Shown here: positions 1-11,269 of the stretch, piece after piece
Layout of the letters: every line of letters begins with the position of its first letter
How positions within the stretch are numbered: position 1 is the stretch's first letter
Origin: Brachionus koreanus
Taxonomy: Eukaryota; Rotifera; Eurotatoria; Ploima; Brachionidae
Length of the DNA stretch: 29,025 nucleotides
NCBI GenBank assembly: GCA_016987375.1
Contig: PJRA01000048.1
Coordinates: forward strand, 843,757-872,781
Reading direction: 5' to 3'
Notes under the pieces: model-generated
The model's database searches: none
What the model was told of the DNA's origin: nothing
Seen by the model: the letters and a program-made list of their open reading frames with translations, nothing else
Translations under genes and position numbers: made by a program

Positions 1-230
1 TTGTCAATGTCATCTTGAATTAGCATTTGATCATTTGTATTTCTAATGACGCTAATCAATTTGCTGTCATCCGCAAACAACTTGCAAAAGTGATTTACTA
101 ACTCTGATAAATCATTTATGAAGATCTGGAATAGTAAGGGACCAAGAACTGAACCTTGTGGTACCCCACTTAGCACATCAACCCAATCAGATTCATACTG
201 ACCTATTACAACTCTCTGTTTCAAACAGAA
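1..230 (-). mobile_element. LINE (non-LTR retrotransposon) reverse transcriptase fragment, cut by the window edge
   Basis: The minus strand reads as an uninterrupted reverse transcriptase core. From the 5' side it shows KQRVVIG, then SGVPQGSVLGPLLF, INDL, and the catalytic-site motif FADDSKL (FADD in place of the commoner YADD). This order is that of CR1/L2/Jockey-type LINE polymerases. On the 5' side the frame is closed by a stop at 231-233, just before KQRVV, so the element is broken there or was inserted truncated. The other side runs off the window. There is no frameshift or internal stop over about 76 codons, so this copy is younger than the other LINE pieces here. It is probably not functional by itself. 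Confidence 0.88.
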
Positions 231-582
231 TTATAAATTAAGAAATTTGAATCATGGTTAAATATAAAATCAAAGATATGTTTTAAAAAATTTTCAACCA
301 AGTTTTTTGATTAAGAAATTTAATTTTTACTCTTTATAAAATTTTTCAATTAGTAAAACTAAGTACAAAATTATTCTTGCAGGTCCCTTGCCTTCTTTTT
401 TAATAGATTTTTTTTATTGTTTTTATTTTGTCACCAGTTTTTTAAAAATTCTAATTTATTCAATTTTTTAAAGAAATTCACGCTGAATAGGATAAAATAT
501 TTGAAATTTAAAAACTTAAAAATTAGCCATTTAAAAAAGTTTGTTGAATATTTCAAGCAATTATGATTTTTTTTTAAATTAG
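231..582. other. AT-rich stretch, no certain gene
   Basis: Low-complexity A/T-rich DNA. One open stretch on the plus strand (about 471-534) could be a further upstream exon of the gene ending at 842: a splice at GTTGAA would keep phase. There is no similarity I recognise to support it. Confidence 0.4.
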
Positions 583-842
583 GAAAGTCAAACGCATGAG
601 CTAGAAAATTATCGAAAAATGACTAGTGAATTTAATACTAATTTAATAAATAAAAAAAAAATTTTTTTTATAGCAAAACCAAAGTTTTTTACAAATATTT
701 GCTCAGTCCTAATATAAACAATTCAGTTAGCATAGAGTCGGTTTTAGCCATGTTGAACTTGGGAAGAAATGACGAGTTAGCTCTTAAATATTGGCAAGCC
801 GGCTTGAGTCAAGAGTGTAAGATGCAAATAAGATCTTCCTAA
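583..842 (+). CDS. 3' end of an unrecognised protein gene (last two exons)
   Basis: Two exons join in frame. Exon 583-625 follows a pyrimidine-rich acceptor ending TTAG and ends at a GTGAAT donor. Exon 685-842 follows an acceptor ending CCAAAG and ends in TAA. The spliced C-terminus is about 66 residues, reading ESQTHELENYRKMT, then IFYKYLLSPNINNSVSIESV, LAMLNLGRNDELALKYWQAG and LSQECKMQIRSS. The segment is richer in G+C than its surroundings and reads like paired helices, as in TPR or pentatricopeptide proteins (inference only). Upstream exons are not certain and may lie outside the window. I do not recognise the family. The in-frame joining and normal codon content make coding likely. Confidence 0.5.
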
Positions 843-3323
843 TAAATTTTTAAAATGATTTAACAAAAATCGTTTGTAATCTAGTCTTGTTGCTTTTTTT
901 TTTTGCTCAATTTTTTTGATAGTTTTTTTACTATTGAGTCTTATTATTTTTTACAATTTTTAACAATTATTCATAATGAAACTATTTAGAATAGAAGCAT
1001 GTTTCAAATTTTGGTAAATGCATTCTCAGCTTTCTTCTATATTATTTTGAAAAACTTAAAAAAGAAAACTAAAATTTTGCACTTTTATTTTTAAAATATA
1101 AATTATTAAATGATCATTTTTTTTTAAATAACTGAAAAATAATCGTTGACCGAAAAACATAATTTTATATTAAAAAAATGCAAATGATCTTGAAATTTGT
1201 TCATTACACGTTATTTTAGTGACTTTCAATAATCATTCATTTTGTTTATTTGATTAAAAATATGGCTAAATAGATTTTTAGCTAGATCTTTTATCTCCAA
1301 GATAGAAATAAGAACTAAACTTTTTTAATAAATCATGATATCATCAAATTTTATTCAGCAATAAGCTGATGGAGAATATTTTATTCTTCACTTCTAGAGT
1401 CATTAAAAAAATAAATGTCTTCTATTCTGTCAAGATTTTTTCAATTGTTATGCTAATAAGAAAGACTTTAATTTAAGTGGTCTGTCGTGTAACATTTTTT
1501 TAGATATGAACTGATTTAAAGTACTTTAAAAAATTTGTTTTCTAAATGCTGTACTAAAAGCCCAATGACTTGGTTTTGGTGCATCAAAAAATTGAATTTT
1601 CAAGGTGCATCAAAATAAAGTAATTCAGCTTTTAGTGCGGCTTTGAAAAACAAATTTATACGGGATATTGTAAATTTTTTTCTATTGTGATCAGAAAAAT
1701 AGCTCAAGACTCAAGTAAATTTTTTTTAAGTCCCGTTTTTTTGTCTATGCAATCAAACGATTTAAAAAAATCTATTGTTTTCAAGTCAATATTATTCATA
1801 AACTTAGCATTTGAGTATTTTATCCATCTAGCTAAATTTTATGGATATTAGTATTTGTACTAATGTAGCACACAAATACAAATTTAGATTAGACTACTTT
1901 TTTTAAAAAAGATCATCGAGATTTGGTCTCTATTGTCACAAAAATCAAGTTATTAGATTTTTTTTTATTGAAATCTTAATGTTTGAATATTAGTTTTGTG
2001 TGATAGAAAATAGGTAGAGAAGATCAATAGACAATATTTTGATAAAAGTTTTGTTTAACAAAAACTTCTTTTAAATAAATTTTTAAATGAAAAAATAAAA
2101 ACTGAATTTTTTTTATTCGTTTTTTTTCACGTGTAATTTTAATTTATTAAATTTCAATTATGATTTAATAACTAATTTTCAAATCAATTTTTTTTAAATA
2201 ATCAAAGCAATTAAAATAAAAAAGCTGCAAATTTTTTTTAAAAAGCTAATATTTGAATATTCAGATTTGTTTGAAATTTAATTTCAAGCATTTTTGTTTT
2301 TCAATTTTTTACTTTAAAAATCTTATAAATTATTTAGTTAAGGAAAATAAAATTTTTCAACATTAGAATTGTTTTTTAAATCTTTATTAAATTAAAAACT
2401 ATTGTTAATTGAATTAATGATCAGTTTGAAAAATTAATAAAGGCCAATGTTGCGAGTATCTGTCTAAGATTTTTATAAAACAAAATATACCACGCTCTCA
2501 GAAAGTTTTTTGTCGTTATCTGGAAAAAGAATTTTAATAATTAAATATTAACTTTTGGTTTTCAGTCATAGCTTACTAAATTTTTTTATAATTTCGAAAT
2601 TTAAATTAGCTCTCCTCGTTCTCTTCAAGTTAAGCTTAATAAAAAAATAATTTTATAATTTCAGCAAATTTTTATTTCGTATTTTTAAATTTAAGTAATT
2701 TCAAGTATTTCTAGTTTTTGCATTGAAAATATAAAAATATGAAAATGTAAAAAATCTAACTTAATTATTTCTGGAATATTTCAACTTCAAGGTTTACAGG
2801 TATGTTCTTATGCCTCAAGAAACTGATTAACACTTCATTTATTTAGATTTTTCATTAGAAAAAAAAATATTTTTATTAAAAGTATATAGAATTATAAAAG
2901 TGATTGAAAATTGAAAGTTTAAACGTTGAAAACTTCAACATTGATCTTTCGATCACAAAGAAACTAATTAATCTATTAAAGCTTTTCACTTCAAGCTTTA
3001 CATTTTTAAAGTTTTACGATAGAAATATTATAAATCTTAGCTAATTTATATATTGCTTCTTTCGAAAAATAGCGTATAGAAAAAGTCAATATACAGTTTG
3101 ATAAGGGTCTTAAAAAAGTGGATCTTTACTGAAATAGCAGGATTGAGAACTTTTTTGATAGAAAATAATTTCCTATTAACTTGAATGTAAATTTAGTAAA
3201 GCTATTTTATCTTGATCAATTATACAACTTAAAAGACAGATTTCCTTTACAAATAAGATGTTTTCATTATCTGCTTTAAACTTTTTTTGATATTATTTTT
3301 TTCTATTTGCAAAGCGCTTACAG
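843..3323. other. AT-rich intergenic region
   Basis: Long A/T runs on both strands. The only structure I can point to is the foldback at 1531-1657. No open frame with protein-like composition is visible. Confidence 0.5.
1531..1657. repeat. Imperfect foldback (palindrome), possible MITE
   Basis: The left arm starts AAATTTGTTTT and runs through ACTAAAAGC and TTTTGGTGCATC. The right arm, read on the minus strand, repeats the same order: AAATTTGTTTTT, ACTAAAAGC, TTTTGATGCACC. Roughly four fifths of about 55 arm positions match, with a short A/T loop near 1588-1605. GGTGCATCAAAA also occurs twice as a direct repeat because the arms meet there. No clear target duplication is seen, so the exact ends are uncertain. 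Confidence 0.55.
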
Positions 3324-3389
3324 GAGGACATTAAAAAGAGTATGAAAGAACTTTCTCAAATATTTAATTGCAACGACCAAAACAATTAA
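3324..3389 (+). other. Possible terminal exon of an unknown gene
   Basis: After an acceptor-like tract ending GCTTACAG, the plus strand reads EDIKKSMKELSQIFNCNDQN and one more residue before TAA. Base composition is more balanced than nearby. A preceding exon could be at about 3095-3113 (FDKGLKK followed by GTGGAT). Nothing larger can be assembled, so this is only a candidate. Confidence 0.2.
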
Positions 3390-3905
3390 ACTCACTTGTA
3401 ATTTAAAGAGATGGTTCAACAAAAAAACAAAAAAAATGTGTTTCTTTGCATTTTAAATAATCAAAAAAATTTTCTTGCAAAAGACAAAAAATTTCTGATG
3501 TTTTTATGTAAAAGTATGTTTTTTGTTTTTTTTAATTTTTTACAGATAGAAAATTATGCTACATTGACCTTTAATTTGTATAAATTAAAAAATTTCTTGA
3601 AAGTTACTCAAGTCCATTTACTTATCATTTAAATTTTTTATCTAATAAAATTTATTTTTTAGATTTTCTACATAAAAAATTGAAAAAAAAAAAGCTCGTG
3701 ATTTTTATTAGAATTAAATTGAGCAAAATACATTTTTTTAATTTGAATGCTCCTGCTTTTAGAATTTCTTTATATCAGACATACTTTTTAGATCAAAATA
3801 AATAGACTCTTTCTATTCAAACAAGTAGTTTCCATGGTTTTAGATTATTCGAATTTTTATCGATATTTTTTTTTCTCAATCTGAAAAGGTTTTTTTCTAT
3901 TCAAT

Positions 3906-5450
3906 ATGAAAAAAATAATATACATATTTGTATGTATACTGATAGCATACTTTTTCCTAATTAGTTTAGCTTCGATTCTAAATTCAATTATCTTTAAAAA
4001 TTATATAAAACCAGAAATAGAAAATGAGAGGACTATGCTCAAAAAATCATTGTTTAACGAGCTATCGGATATAAAAACCAGGCTAGAAAATTTTGATAAA
4101 AAAATTCAAGATAAAGAATTGTCTGTTAGCAATCAAAAAAATCCTGAGCACAATGAGCCAACAATTGAATCACGGGTGGCGCATGACTTTTATTCTCGTT
4201 ACAGTTTTTTTTTGGATTGCAAAAACAACTTAAACCCGTGGAAACCGGACGGGTCAATGCCAAAATATGACGTCAACTCATATAAAAGTCCAGCACCAAA
4301 CTCAACCCACCAAGTTTATGTGACCAGAGCAATTCTTGTCTATTTTCCTATAGACAAGCTATCTCATTTTCAGCATGAATTGAAATGGCTGTATCGAAGT
4401 TGGATCAACATGCAGACCTACGAGCCGAATAAATGGAGGACTGACTTGATAATTTTTGTAGACAAAGAACATGAAAACATGGCCAAGCCGGATATTTTTT
4501 TCAATCAATTGAACTGTTCGTACAACAATCAAAGAACTTCATCAAAAGATATGCCAATGTGTACACTCATTAACTATAAGGCATTGGCTGATCGAAAGCT
4601 TCCACAAGAAAAAAAAGAGTTTGATTATAATTATTTGCTTGATAAAGTGGACATTTATTCGAGTAAAAATGAAGACTTAAAAGAGTTTTATTCTTTGATG
4701 AACGCCAATTTGTTGAGCTATAGCTATTTGGACTCAATTTTGATGGCGTTTGAGGGCTATGAGTATTTCAAGAAAGCAGGCTATGATTTTTTGATTAGAA
4801 GTGATATGGATACTTTTTTGACGCCAATGTTTGCTACATGGTTGCCGGTACATTGTAACAACTTTATAGTTGGTGGTGGGGGCTACAGTTCAGAGTTTAA
4901 TCGAAAGCGATTCCGGCGCATAGCTCAAAATTTGGGTCTAGCCTATCCGGATGCTGGAGGACTAGGCTCAACTTGGTTTTCAACTCCAGATCAGTTCAGA
5001 CTCGTCTCATATTTGACTCTTTTCGGCATGGGCTATTTGGCCAACGAGGAATTTTCAGAAACTGAAAGACAAGGCAAACTTGGTGTTCAACTTTGGCCCG
5101 ACTGGCATTACGGAGTCCTACTGCTTTACGGACAAAATATTGCACTTAATCATCTAATCGGTTCTAAACAACTATTTGTGGTAAAATTAAACGACTTGAT
5201 TGATTTTCCAACAGCAAATACACAGTCTGCATTCGAAAAACTCCACTTGCATGTATATCATGGTGAAGATCTTTTTTCTAAGTTTTTATTCTCATTAGGC
5301 CGATATGACAATATGACAGTGAATGAAAATGATGAAAATTCAAGTCAAATCAAATATTATGCATTGAGGATGGCGTTGGAAAGCAAGCGGTTATCTGCAA
5401 AAGAGTTGTTAACTAAATTCAACAATGATGTTTTAGTCAAGAAAAATTAA
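3906..5450 (+). CDS. Type II membrane protein, DUF7164/glycosyltransferase-like
   Basis: Single-exon gene of 514 residues. Residues 4-30 form one hydrophobic segment after a short KK-containing N-terminus. A predicted coiled stalk (about 35-75) follows, then a large lumenal domain. This is the layout of Golgi type II glycosyltransferases. The domain contains FLIRSDMDTFLTP with an Asp300-Met-Asp302 DxD-like motif, as used by metal-dependent GT-A glycosyltransferases, followed by GGGGYSSEFNRKRFRRIA and a WPDWHYGVLLLYG segment. From memory it resembles the DUF7164 proteins that are multicopy in rotifers; that is family recall, and the enzymatic role is inference. The start is the first ATG after stops. 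A polyadenylation signal AATAAA lies at 5463-5468, close after the TAA. No intron is visible. Confidence 0.8.
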   Translation: MKKIIYIFVCILIAYFFLISLASILNSIIFKNYIKPEIENERTMLKKSLFNELSDIKTRLENFDKKIQDKELSVSNQKNPEHNEPTIESRVAHDFYSRYSFFLDCKNNLNPWKPDGSMPKYDVNSYKSPAPNSTHQVYVTRAILVYFPIDKLSHFQHELKWLYRSWINMQTYEPNKWRTDLIIFVDKEHENMAKPDIFFNQLNCSYNNQRTSSKDMPMCTLINYKALADRKLPQEKKEFDYNYLLDKVDIYSSKNEDLKEFYSLMNANLLSYSYLDSILMAFEGYEYFKKAGYDFLIRSDMDTFLTPMFATWLPVHCNNFIVGGGGYSSEFNRKRFRRIAQNLGLAYPDAGGLGSTWFSTPDQFRLVSYLTLFGMGYLANEEFSETERQGKLGVQLWPDWHYGVLLLYGQNIALNHLIGSKQLFVVKLNDLIDFPTANTQSAFEKLHLHVYHGEDLFSKFLFSLGRYDNMTVNENDENSSQIKYYALRMALESKRLSAKELLTKFNNDVLVKKN

Positions 5451-6228
5451 TTCATCAATTAGAATAAATATTTTATTTGTTTAATTAGATTTTTTTCAAT
5501 ACCAAATCCGGTGTACCGAAAATCAAAGAAAATTTAAAAAAAAGAAAAAGAAATTGCTCACAAAATTTTTTTAATTAATTTTTATTTTATTTAAAAAGTT
5601 CTAACTTTTTAACTTAGATAAGACAAGAATTTTTTTCTAAAGATAAGTTTGATTTTCATTTAAAAACTGTATTTTAGTTTAGAAGTGCTTTATTTAAAAT
5701 AAAGAAAATCACTTGTTTTTTTTTCGAAAAATTTTACACTATTTAATTAAAAATAAAATAAAATTCAGATAAAACGCAATTAATAATATTTGGAAAGACA
5801 CAAAAGATGAAAAAATAACAAAAACAAACAGAATATTGAAAAATAGAGTTTTTAGTCCTTAATTTATGTATTCAAGTAGGCACAAGTGTTGATGTTAAGG
5901 TATATAAATAAAGAAATCAATAATTATCAAATTTTGAGTTTTGGTTGAATTCAAAAAGAGACTGAATAATGTCGGTAGAAATTAAAAAAAAGTAGCCTAA
6001 GTCCACTTTAGCTGGACTACATAAATCTTGCTGATTTGTAAATTTAGTATTTAAACTAATTAATTAATTAATTTTTTTTGCTATTTATTCAAATCATTTT
6101 GCTAAAATTCACCGCTAAATTTAAAATTCAGCTCTAATCTAACCAAACACTCTCTCAAATCAAGTTTTGTTATTCAAAAATATTTTCATGTAGCTGAAAG
6201 GAAAGACTAAGTCTCCATTCTGCCTAAA
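5451..6228. other. AT-rich intergenic region
   Basis: Contains the AATAAA at 5463-5468 for the upstream gene and a small hairpin around 5997-6020 (GTCCA, loop, TGGAC). I see no gene. Confidence 0.5.
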
Positions 6229-6760
6229 TTATATTTTAAATAAATGAACTAAATTAACCTTATTATATAAAATACAATTATTACTAATTGATTCGATATG
6301 CTCGTTTGCATCTTGGATGCTAAATAATTTCTTATCACTAATACCAATGATTTTCAGCATTCTTTTCAGGACACTTTTAATATGGACTTTTGAAGACAGC
6401 CACAAGAATATCAGATTTGAAACCAAGTTGTTCGAGTAGTTTGATGAGAAACGGGACACTATTCGTGGTTTGAATTATTCTTTCCCTCTGTTGACTAAAG
6501 TCAAGCTTGTTATTTTATTCTTTTGTGGTAGATTAAATAGCAAAATATGTCATCGGTATATTTTTCAATTTCTGCGCTCGATGGTATATAGATAGAGTTG
6601 AACCTAGAACGTTCCCTTGAATAACACCGGCTTCAATATTTTTCCATTGCGCTTCAAGTTCATCTATTCTAACCCTCTGCTTCTGGTCAGTTAAATATAA
6701 ATAAATAAATAGATAAAAATAAGTACCGTTGTTCATGTGTAAAACAAATACCTTTTTCAA
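6229..6760 (-). mobile_element. Decayed LINE reverse transcriptase remnant
   Basis: Read on the minus strand, the 5' part (about 6560-6690) gives QKQRVRIDELEAQWKNIEAG followed by VIQGNVLGSTLSI. This is a mutated form of the reverse transcriptase KQRV...GVPQGSVLGPLLF block, with the Pro of PQG and the Pro of LGP lost. The catalytic-site region is reduced to TYFAI and then a stop. Further 3' (6229-6459) the frame RMLKIIGISDKKLFSIQDAN matches the usual LRIIGI region downstream of LINE polymerases. Stops and frame changes separate the pieces, so it is dead. It belongs to a different family or subfamily from the copy at 1-230. Confidence 0.7.
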
Positions 6761-7373
6761 TTGAATTTTTAAATTATCTTGTTAAACTATCATTTTAAAA
6801 GATTATAATAAGATTGATATTTGGTCAGGCTCAAAGTTTTTTTAATATTTCTCAGGGACAAAATTTCATAAATATTTAGCCAAAAATTTTGGACAGTTTT
6901 AAAAAAAATTAAAAATCGTTCAATTGTTAAAATTTTTTACTTTTTGTCAAAAAATTTTTGGTGTACTGAATATTTTAATTTTTTTAGTTGTGTTGATTTG
7001 AAAATTTCTCAAAGATTATGTTATTAATAAAAATTTCTTTCATCAGAGGACAATTTCGAAATTTTCTAAAATGACGTGTAGTTTTTTGGCTCATAATTTT
7101 TTCCCATGATTACTTGTTATTCTACGATTTGATATGAAAATAAAATTTTGCAAATTTCTAAATGTATAAAGGCACCAATATCCAACAAATAATCTAAAAA
7201 TATATTTAATTTACAACATATCCTTGAAAAAAACATTCCTAGTAGGTTTTTATTTTCTCTTATATTTGTTAAAAATAGAAATTTTCCTATGCCAGAAATA
7301 GCTAAAATTTTTTCATTCGTATAAAAGGTCAAGATTCAATTTTTGAAGTTATATCATTTTATTTAAAAAAAAA
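6761..7373. other. AT-rich intergenic region upstream of BCAP31
   Basis: No coding signal. The stretch just before 7374 is A-rich and should hold the BCAP31 promoter, but no clear TATA or initiator can be singled out. Confidence 0.4.
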
Positions 7374-8011
7374 ATGTCACTTCAATGGTGTATTGCAGCT
7401 GGATTTTTGTACAGTGAAATATTTTTCGTGCTATTTTTACTAGTGCCAATTATATCACCTACCAAGTAATTTTATCCAAAATATTAAGAAAATTATATCA
7501 AAATTTAATTAGATGGAAAGAAATTTTCAACTCAAGACTTATAAAAAATCTTCGGCCAAAAGCAAATGTTTTTTTCAACTTTGTTATTGTGTGTCTCATA
7601 ATTTTGTTATTAGATGCCAGCCGAGACATGATTAAGTACTCTGACAGCCAGACCAAATCGACAATTGGTAAGTCAAAAGAAACTTTTGTCAATATAGAAG
7701 CTGTGAAAGAGTTTAGATCTCAACGCAACTTGTATATAACTGGAATGTCTTTGTTTTTAATGTTTGTTATTCGTCGTCTAGTCGTGCTCATAACTACAAC
7801 TGCGGACTTAATTCAGGATCTTGATTATACAAAAAGGGATAATGTGACACTGAAAAACGAGCTCTCAACTGTGCTTGAAGCAAAATTAAGACTTACTAAA
7901 ATGGTGCCCGAAGAACAAAGTGAGAAATCTGAAGTCGAAAAAGTTGATTTAAGTGATAAAGATGAAAAACTTAGATCTAGGTCTAAAACTCGGGTTAAAA
8001 AAGAAGAATAA
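7374..8011 (+). CDS. BCAP31: B-cell receptor-associated protein 31 homologue (ER membrane chaperone/export factor)
   Basis: Two exons, 7374-7465 and 7513-8011, with a 47-bp GT-AG intron, give 196 residues. The start MSLQWCIAAGFLYSEIFFVL matches the conserved BAP31 N-terminus (MSLQW). It is followed by VPIISP and then KWKEIF across the splice. Three hydrophobic segments are visible: about 5-25, 43-61 and 100-120 (RSQRNLYITGMSLFLMFVIR, a family hallmark). A charged coiled-coil tail follows, and the protein ends KKEE, the canonical KKxx retrieval signal of ER proteins. The family sorts and retains membrane proteins in the ER. The tail is shorter than in vertebrates (about 246 residues). An AATAAA at 8007-8012 overlaps the stop codon; a further one lies near 8047. 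Confidence 0.93.
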
Positions 8012-9283
8012 ATTTTTTTTTTCTTTTATTATTTTTTTAATGTAAAAATAAAAACTAAATAATATTTTTTTTCTAAATTAAAATCCTAAATAAATATATT
8101 CGATTGTAAATATTGTCTAATGTTATTATTAATCTAATATGTTAATTCTTGATAAAATTTCTACAACAAAAAAATTTTTTTAGATAAATTTTAAAATTAA
8201 AGTGTCTCCGAAAAAATTATTCAAAAAAAATTTATTTATTCAGGATCACATTAAAACTAGTAAATTTTGCAATGATTTAGTGAATTAAAATTTAAAAAAA
8301 ATTTGATTTCTGTTCTATTTTTTAAAAAATTCACAAAACCAAACTGAACAAACTATAAATATTTTTAAAGCAAACACTTTAAAAAACTATTGTCACTAAA
8401 AATGTAAGTAATTTTCTTTTAAAAGGCTTTAGAATAAGAGCTTTTCAACTACTTAAAAAAAAAAAAAAATTTTTGAGAACTTTTTTTATTTTTTTTTTCT
8501 CAAAATGACAAGAAATTTTGGTAAAAAAAGAATTACTTATTAACATAACTTATAGAATAACTGTAAAAATAATTTTTAAATAAATAAATTTAATATTACT
8601 TAATCAATTATTTTTTTTTTGTATAGCAATAAAATTTAACATTAGAAGATAAAAATGAAAATTCAAAAATAAATCAAACATTAAAAAATTTGAAAATTGC
8701 TTTTTAATTATCTGAGTATTTGATGTTTTAGTTTGAATGAAATTAACATTCAAACAGCCGTTTGTTATAAGAATTTTTGAAATAAAGCTCCTCTGCCATC
8801 TTTATTATTCAACATTCTAACTTTAACCGAAAAATTAAACTTTAAAATTATAATGAAAGATAATCATTTGCACAATTTTTTCACTTAACAGATTGTGTAA
8901 AATAACCTAAATTTATTTTTCGATTTTTTTATCAAAATTTAAAAAATTTTCTTTATCAAATGTCTTGAAAAAATATTATATTTCAAAATTTTAGATTATT
9001 TTTTTAATCAAAAATTGAAATTTGGAACTTAGTGTCAAAAATTCGTTATTTTTAAAACTGATAAAAGTAAAAAAAATTGATACAATTATGAAATATAAAA
9101 ATAAATAGAGTTTGTGTGCATAAATGAAAATAAAAAAGTAAATTCTTGCAAAAGTTAATTTTCTTCAGAAACAATTAGTGATTATCATTTTTTTCTTAAA
9201 ATTGTTAAAATTAATTGAAACTTTAAAAAAAAAAATCATGCTAATAAACTCAATAATTTTCAGAGACACTATTGCATAAAAAT
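8012..9283. other. AT-rich spacer between convergent BCAP31 and ABHD12-like genes
   Basis: The two flanking genes converge, so both 3' ends and polyadenylation signals fall here. Otherwise only A/T-rich low-complexity DNA; no gene or repeat structure recognised. Confidence 0.5.
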
Positions 9284-10407
9284 TTACTTTATATGATCAT
9301 AGATTGGCATATGAGATTGTAAAAAATGTCCAAGACCGAAGTGTTTTTCTAGACTAACAAAGTCTACATCCCGTTTTGCCTGTTTTGCTATCTTGTACAG
9401 TGCTTCTCCTTGCGAGTAAGGCACAAATGTATCATCTTTGGCATGCATAATCAAAATTTTTGAATTAATCTCAGTAATACTAAAAAAATATTTTATTTAT
9501 ATATACAAAAGAAAAAAAAATTCTTGATACTGTCTATCGCTGTTGAAATAAATGCCATTCAATTCTAGTGCTTCATCAATTTTTTGTTGAATCCATCGAT
9601 TATTGTTAAAAGCTAAAGATACATGGTACTCCTTACTAGCCGTGCTTGCATTCAAAATTGGAGCCTCAAGGATTACACCATTCAGTTGACTTTTCATTTT
9701 TGAAAGCAATTTTGATGCATGACAAACAATTCTAAACAAATTAGAATGATTTTATTGATGAATAAAAAACTTTAATAATTAACTAACGCAGTGCCTAATG
9801 AATGTCCATATAGGTAAATTTTGCTTTTTGGATTTTGCTCTTTTACTAATTTGTACAAATCAAGAACATCCGAAACTACTCCAAGCTCTGTGGGGCTTCC
9901 ACTTGAATCGCCATATCCTCTATAGTCCAATGCAAATACGTGCATACCAAGCTTAACCAGGTTAGTGCACAGCTCAATTCGATATGGTGTTGCACGGTCT
10001 CTATCATTTCCATGCACGTATATGAGTACAGGGTTCTTGTTTTTGTCTGAAAGATAGGCTTTTAAATGCTCTGAATTAGAACGTGAAGCGTGCTTTACAT
10101 GGTCATAAGCATGACCTTGGGGTAAATAGTGCCAGACGCCAATTTGATTGCCATCACCAGTTTTGTAGTAAAAATTGTGAACATTCCTCAAGTCATAATG
10201 TATTGGGTGGGAAAGATTGGAAAATGGCCATTTTACTTTAAAAATTCTAGAATTTTATTTCAAAATTTTATAGTTGAATTTACTTGTATTCTGAAATACG
10301 AAATGTGTAGCCAATTTAGGATATGTGTAAATAAGCGCATGAAGAAATGCATAAAGTATAAAGTACGAGTAAAAAATAAACTTAATCGTTCCGAACAAAA
10401 AAGCCAT
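9284..10407 (-). CDS. ABHD12: ABHD12-type alpha/beta-hydrolase (lysophosphatidylserine lipase family)
   Basis: Four exons on the minus strand, 10407-10284, 10235-9788, 9731-9531 and 9479-9284, with introns of 48, 56 and 51 bp, join in phase to 322 residues. Residues 3-30 form a membrane segment. IGVWHYLP and PVLIYVHGN (oxyanion region) come next, then DYRGYGDSSGSPTELG and the nucleophile elbow GHSLG with Ser187. The acid is in HAKDD (Asp274) and the histidine in FGLGH (His309), so the triad is complete. The family hydrolyses lysophosphatidylserine and monoacylglycerols at the ER membrane. The start chosen is the first ATG in the open frame (MAFLFG). The frame is open a little further upstream without an ATG, so a longer N-terminus from another exon is possible; vertebrate ABHD12 (about 398 residues) has one. 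Confidence 0.9.
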
Positions 10408-11269
10408 CAGAAGCTTGAGTTTAGGTGCTGTTGTTTTTATTTTATTTTCAATAAAGATATTTTTATTTTAAATAATGAAAACGCATTAATTTTGAATAGA
10501 AATTTTAATTTGAAATATTTGGTACGCTTTCAAATTAGTTTCAAAGCAAAATTAAACTTTGAAATTTATTTTAGATAGAAAAGTTTGTTTTAATTTGACA
10601 CTGATTATAATAATTAAAAATGATAGATGAAAAAATCAAATTATAAATTTTTATTCAGATATTTTCCGCATTTGTGAACAAAGCTTTTTTGATTTTCTAG
10701 ATAAATGTTAAATAAATCTAAAATTGATGCAAATTCTGTCTTTTATTGAGCGCTCATTTTAGCAACTATGCATTTTTTGTTTATTAGAAATTTAAAATTT
10801 TCTTAATCGAAAATTTTTTATCAAATTATAAAAACCACTTTATTTATTTTATTAGAGTGATTTTAGAAAATTTAAAGTGCAAATTTTCCTGAATAGTTTT
10901 CAAAAATAAAAAGCTTGTCATTTGATTTGGATCTTCTTTTTATTCAAAATTTAAAGAAACCAAACTCGTGTGCGAGCATAACATCTAGGAAAATTATGAA
11001 AACAAGCAAATGTCAAAGCTTCTTTATCTTCTTCTTTATCGATTAAAAAATTGATACGGATAGTCTTGAACATTTTGATAAAATCTAAGCATTGTATCAA
11101 AGATCATTTAGATAAGTTATATGTAGATTAAACTAAAACTCAGGAAAATTTAAAAACGCTCTTTCAAATTTATGGAAATAAAATAATGCTTTTTAAAATA
11201 AAATTTTTTAATTAATTTATTCTAATAATTAAATTTGTTATTATAAACAAAATAAATTAAAAAATTTTG
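10408..11269. other. AT-rich intergenic region upstream of the ABHD12-like gene
   Basis: Should contain the ABHD12-like promoter. At about 10960-11060 the minus strand has a short open frame of unusual composition (FLIDKEEDKEALTFACFHN and more), but without supporting splice sites or a recognisable family. I do not call it a gene. Confidence 0.4.

Noticed and set aside
3411..3632. 73-codon open frame rich in Lys, Asn and Phe
   Set aside because: Composition is that of translated A/T-rich noise; no motif or splice support.
7117..7332. 71-codon minus-strand open frame upstream of BCAP31
   Set aside because: A/T-driven composition with no recognisable domain.
7498..7692. Minus-strand open frame
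   Set aside because: Antisense of BCAP31 exon 2.
10129..10578. 149-codon plus-strand open frame
   Set aside because: Lies antisense over the first exons of the ABHD12-like gene, where the minus-strand model has all catalytic motifs.
10960..11060. Minus-strand open stretch with FLIDKEEDKEALTFACFHN
   Set aside because: Composition is suggestive, but no joining exon, family or good splice acceptor in phase was found.
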